Of a stretch of 64,000 nt of DNA, positions 62,322-64,000 are shown piece by piece. Every line of letters begins with the position of its first letter. The stretch's first letter is position 1. The stretch is from NCBI GenBank assembly GCA_045539425.1, contig JAZQFH010000036.1, positions 103,937 through 167,936 of the forward strand, in the 5' to 3' direction. Below the pieces are notes generated by a model. It did no database searches. It was not told where the DNA came from and saw only the letters and a list, made by a program, of their open reading frames with translations. A program made the translations under genes and the position numbers. This stretch comes from RUG14871 sp045539425 (lineage in GTDB: Bacteria > Bacillota_I > Bacilli_A > Erysipelotrichales > Erysipelotrichaceae).

Positions 62322-64000
<1,679 letters not shown>

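Overview
The window looks like the chromosome of a low-to-mid GC Gram-positive anaerobe (Bacillota). Several things point there: AGGAGG-type ribosome binding sites, a CcpA cre-like site, a PRD antiterminator next to a PTS permease, the GlgC/GlgD pair, a two-subunit glycine dehydrogenase (GcvPA/GcvPB) and FtsEX. A member of the Erysipelotrichia is my best guess, but that is inference from gene content only. No sporulation genes, phage, insertion sequence or CRISPR array were seen.

Layout. 1-9.3 kb: a glycan-use locus on the minus strand (cation symporter, circularly permuted GH3, GH2, truncated GH43-like enzyme) with a divergent AraC-type regulator, followed by a ROK sugar kinase. 9.4-12.1 kb: tRNA-Arg(CCG), flavodoxin, an esterase and GAPDH. 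12.2-16.0 kb: glgC-glgD-glgA. 16.2-20.1 kb: a four-gene signalling operon of STAS, membrane PP2C phosphatase/histidine-kinase-like ATPase, HD alarmone hydrolase and STAS-kinase fusion. 20.2-24.5 kb: enolase, a metallophosphoesterase, a cytoplasmic ParB-like/BMP fusion and a small membrane protein. 24.6-28.3 kb: folate transport and folC, ung, and a barstar/tandem-barnase pair. 28.4-32.3 kb on the plus strand: a HerA-like ATPase, a DegV protein and a GH1 enzyme. 32.4-38.7 kb: glgB-glgP-pulA. 38.8-41.7 kb: ftsE-ftsX-M23 hydrolase. 41.8-53.9 kb: an MFS carrier, a hypothetical protein, a flavin oxidoreductase, sbcD-sbcC, a class A PBP, an iron alcohol dehydrogenase and a Nudix protein. 54.0-60.8 kb on the plus strand: a tandem glycine riboswitch and the complete glycine cleavage operon with its own lipoate ligase and E3. 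60.9-64 kb: tRNA-Val(GAC), a membrane-anchored HTH protein, and a BglG/LicT antiterminator with an attenuator leader and a truncated beta-glucoside-type PTS permease.

How it fits together. Imported glycosides are trimmed by the GH2/GH3/GH43/GH1 enzymes or phosphorylated by the PTS, phosphorylated by the ROK kinase, and either burned through GAPDH and enolase or stored as glycogen (glgC/D/A/B) and mobilised again (glgP, pulA). The least familiar parts are the STAS/phosphatase-ATPase/HD/STAS-kinase operon, the secreted tandem barnase in which one copy has lost catalytic residues, the PTS permease that appears to carry an extra, cysteine-less EIIB-like repeat, and the signal-peptide-less BMP protein. 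Terminators and promoters were read by eye and give a consistent transcription-unit map.
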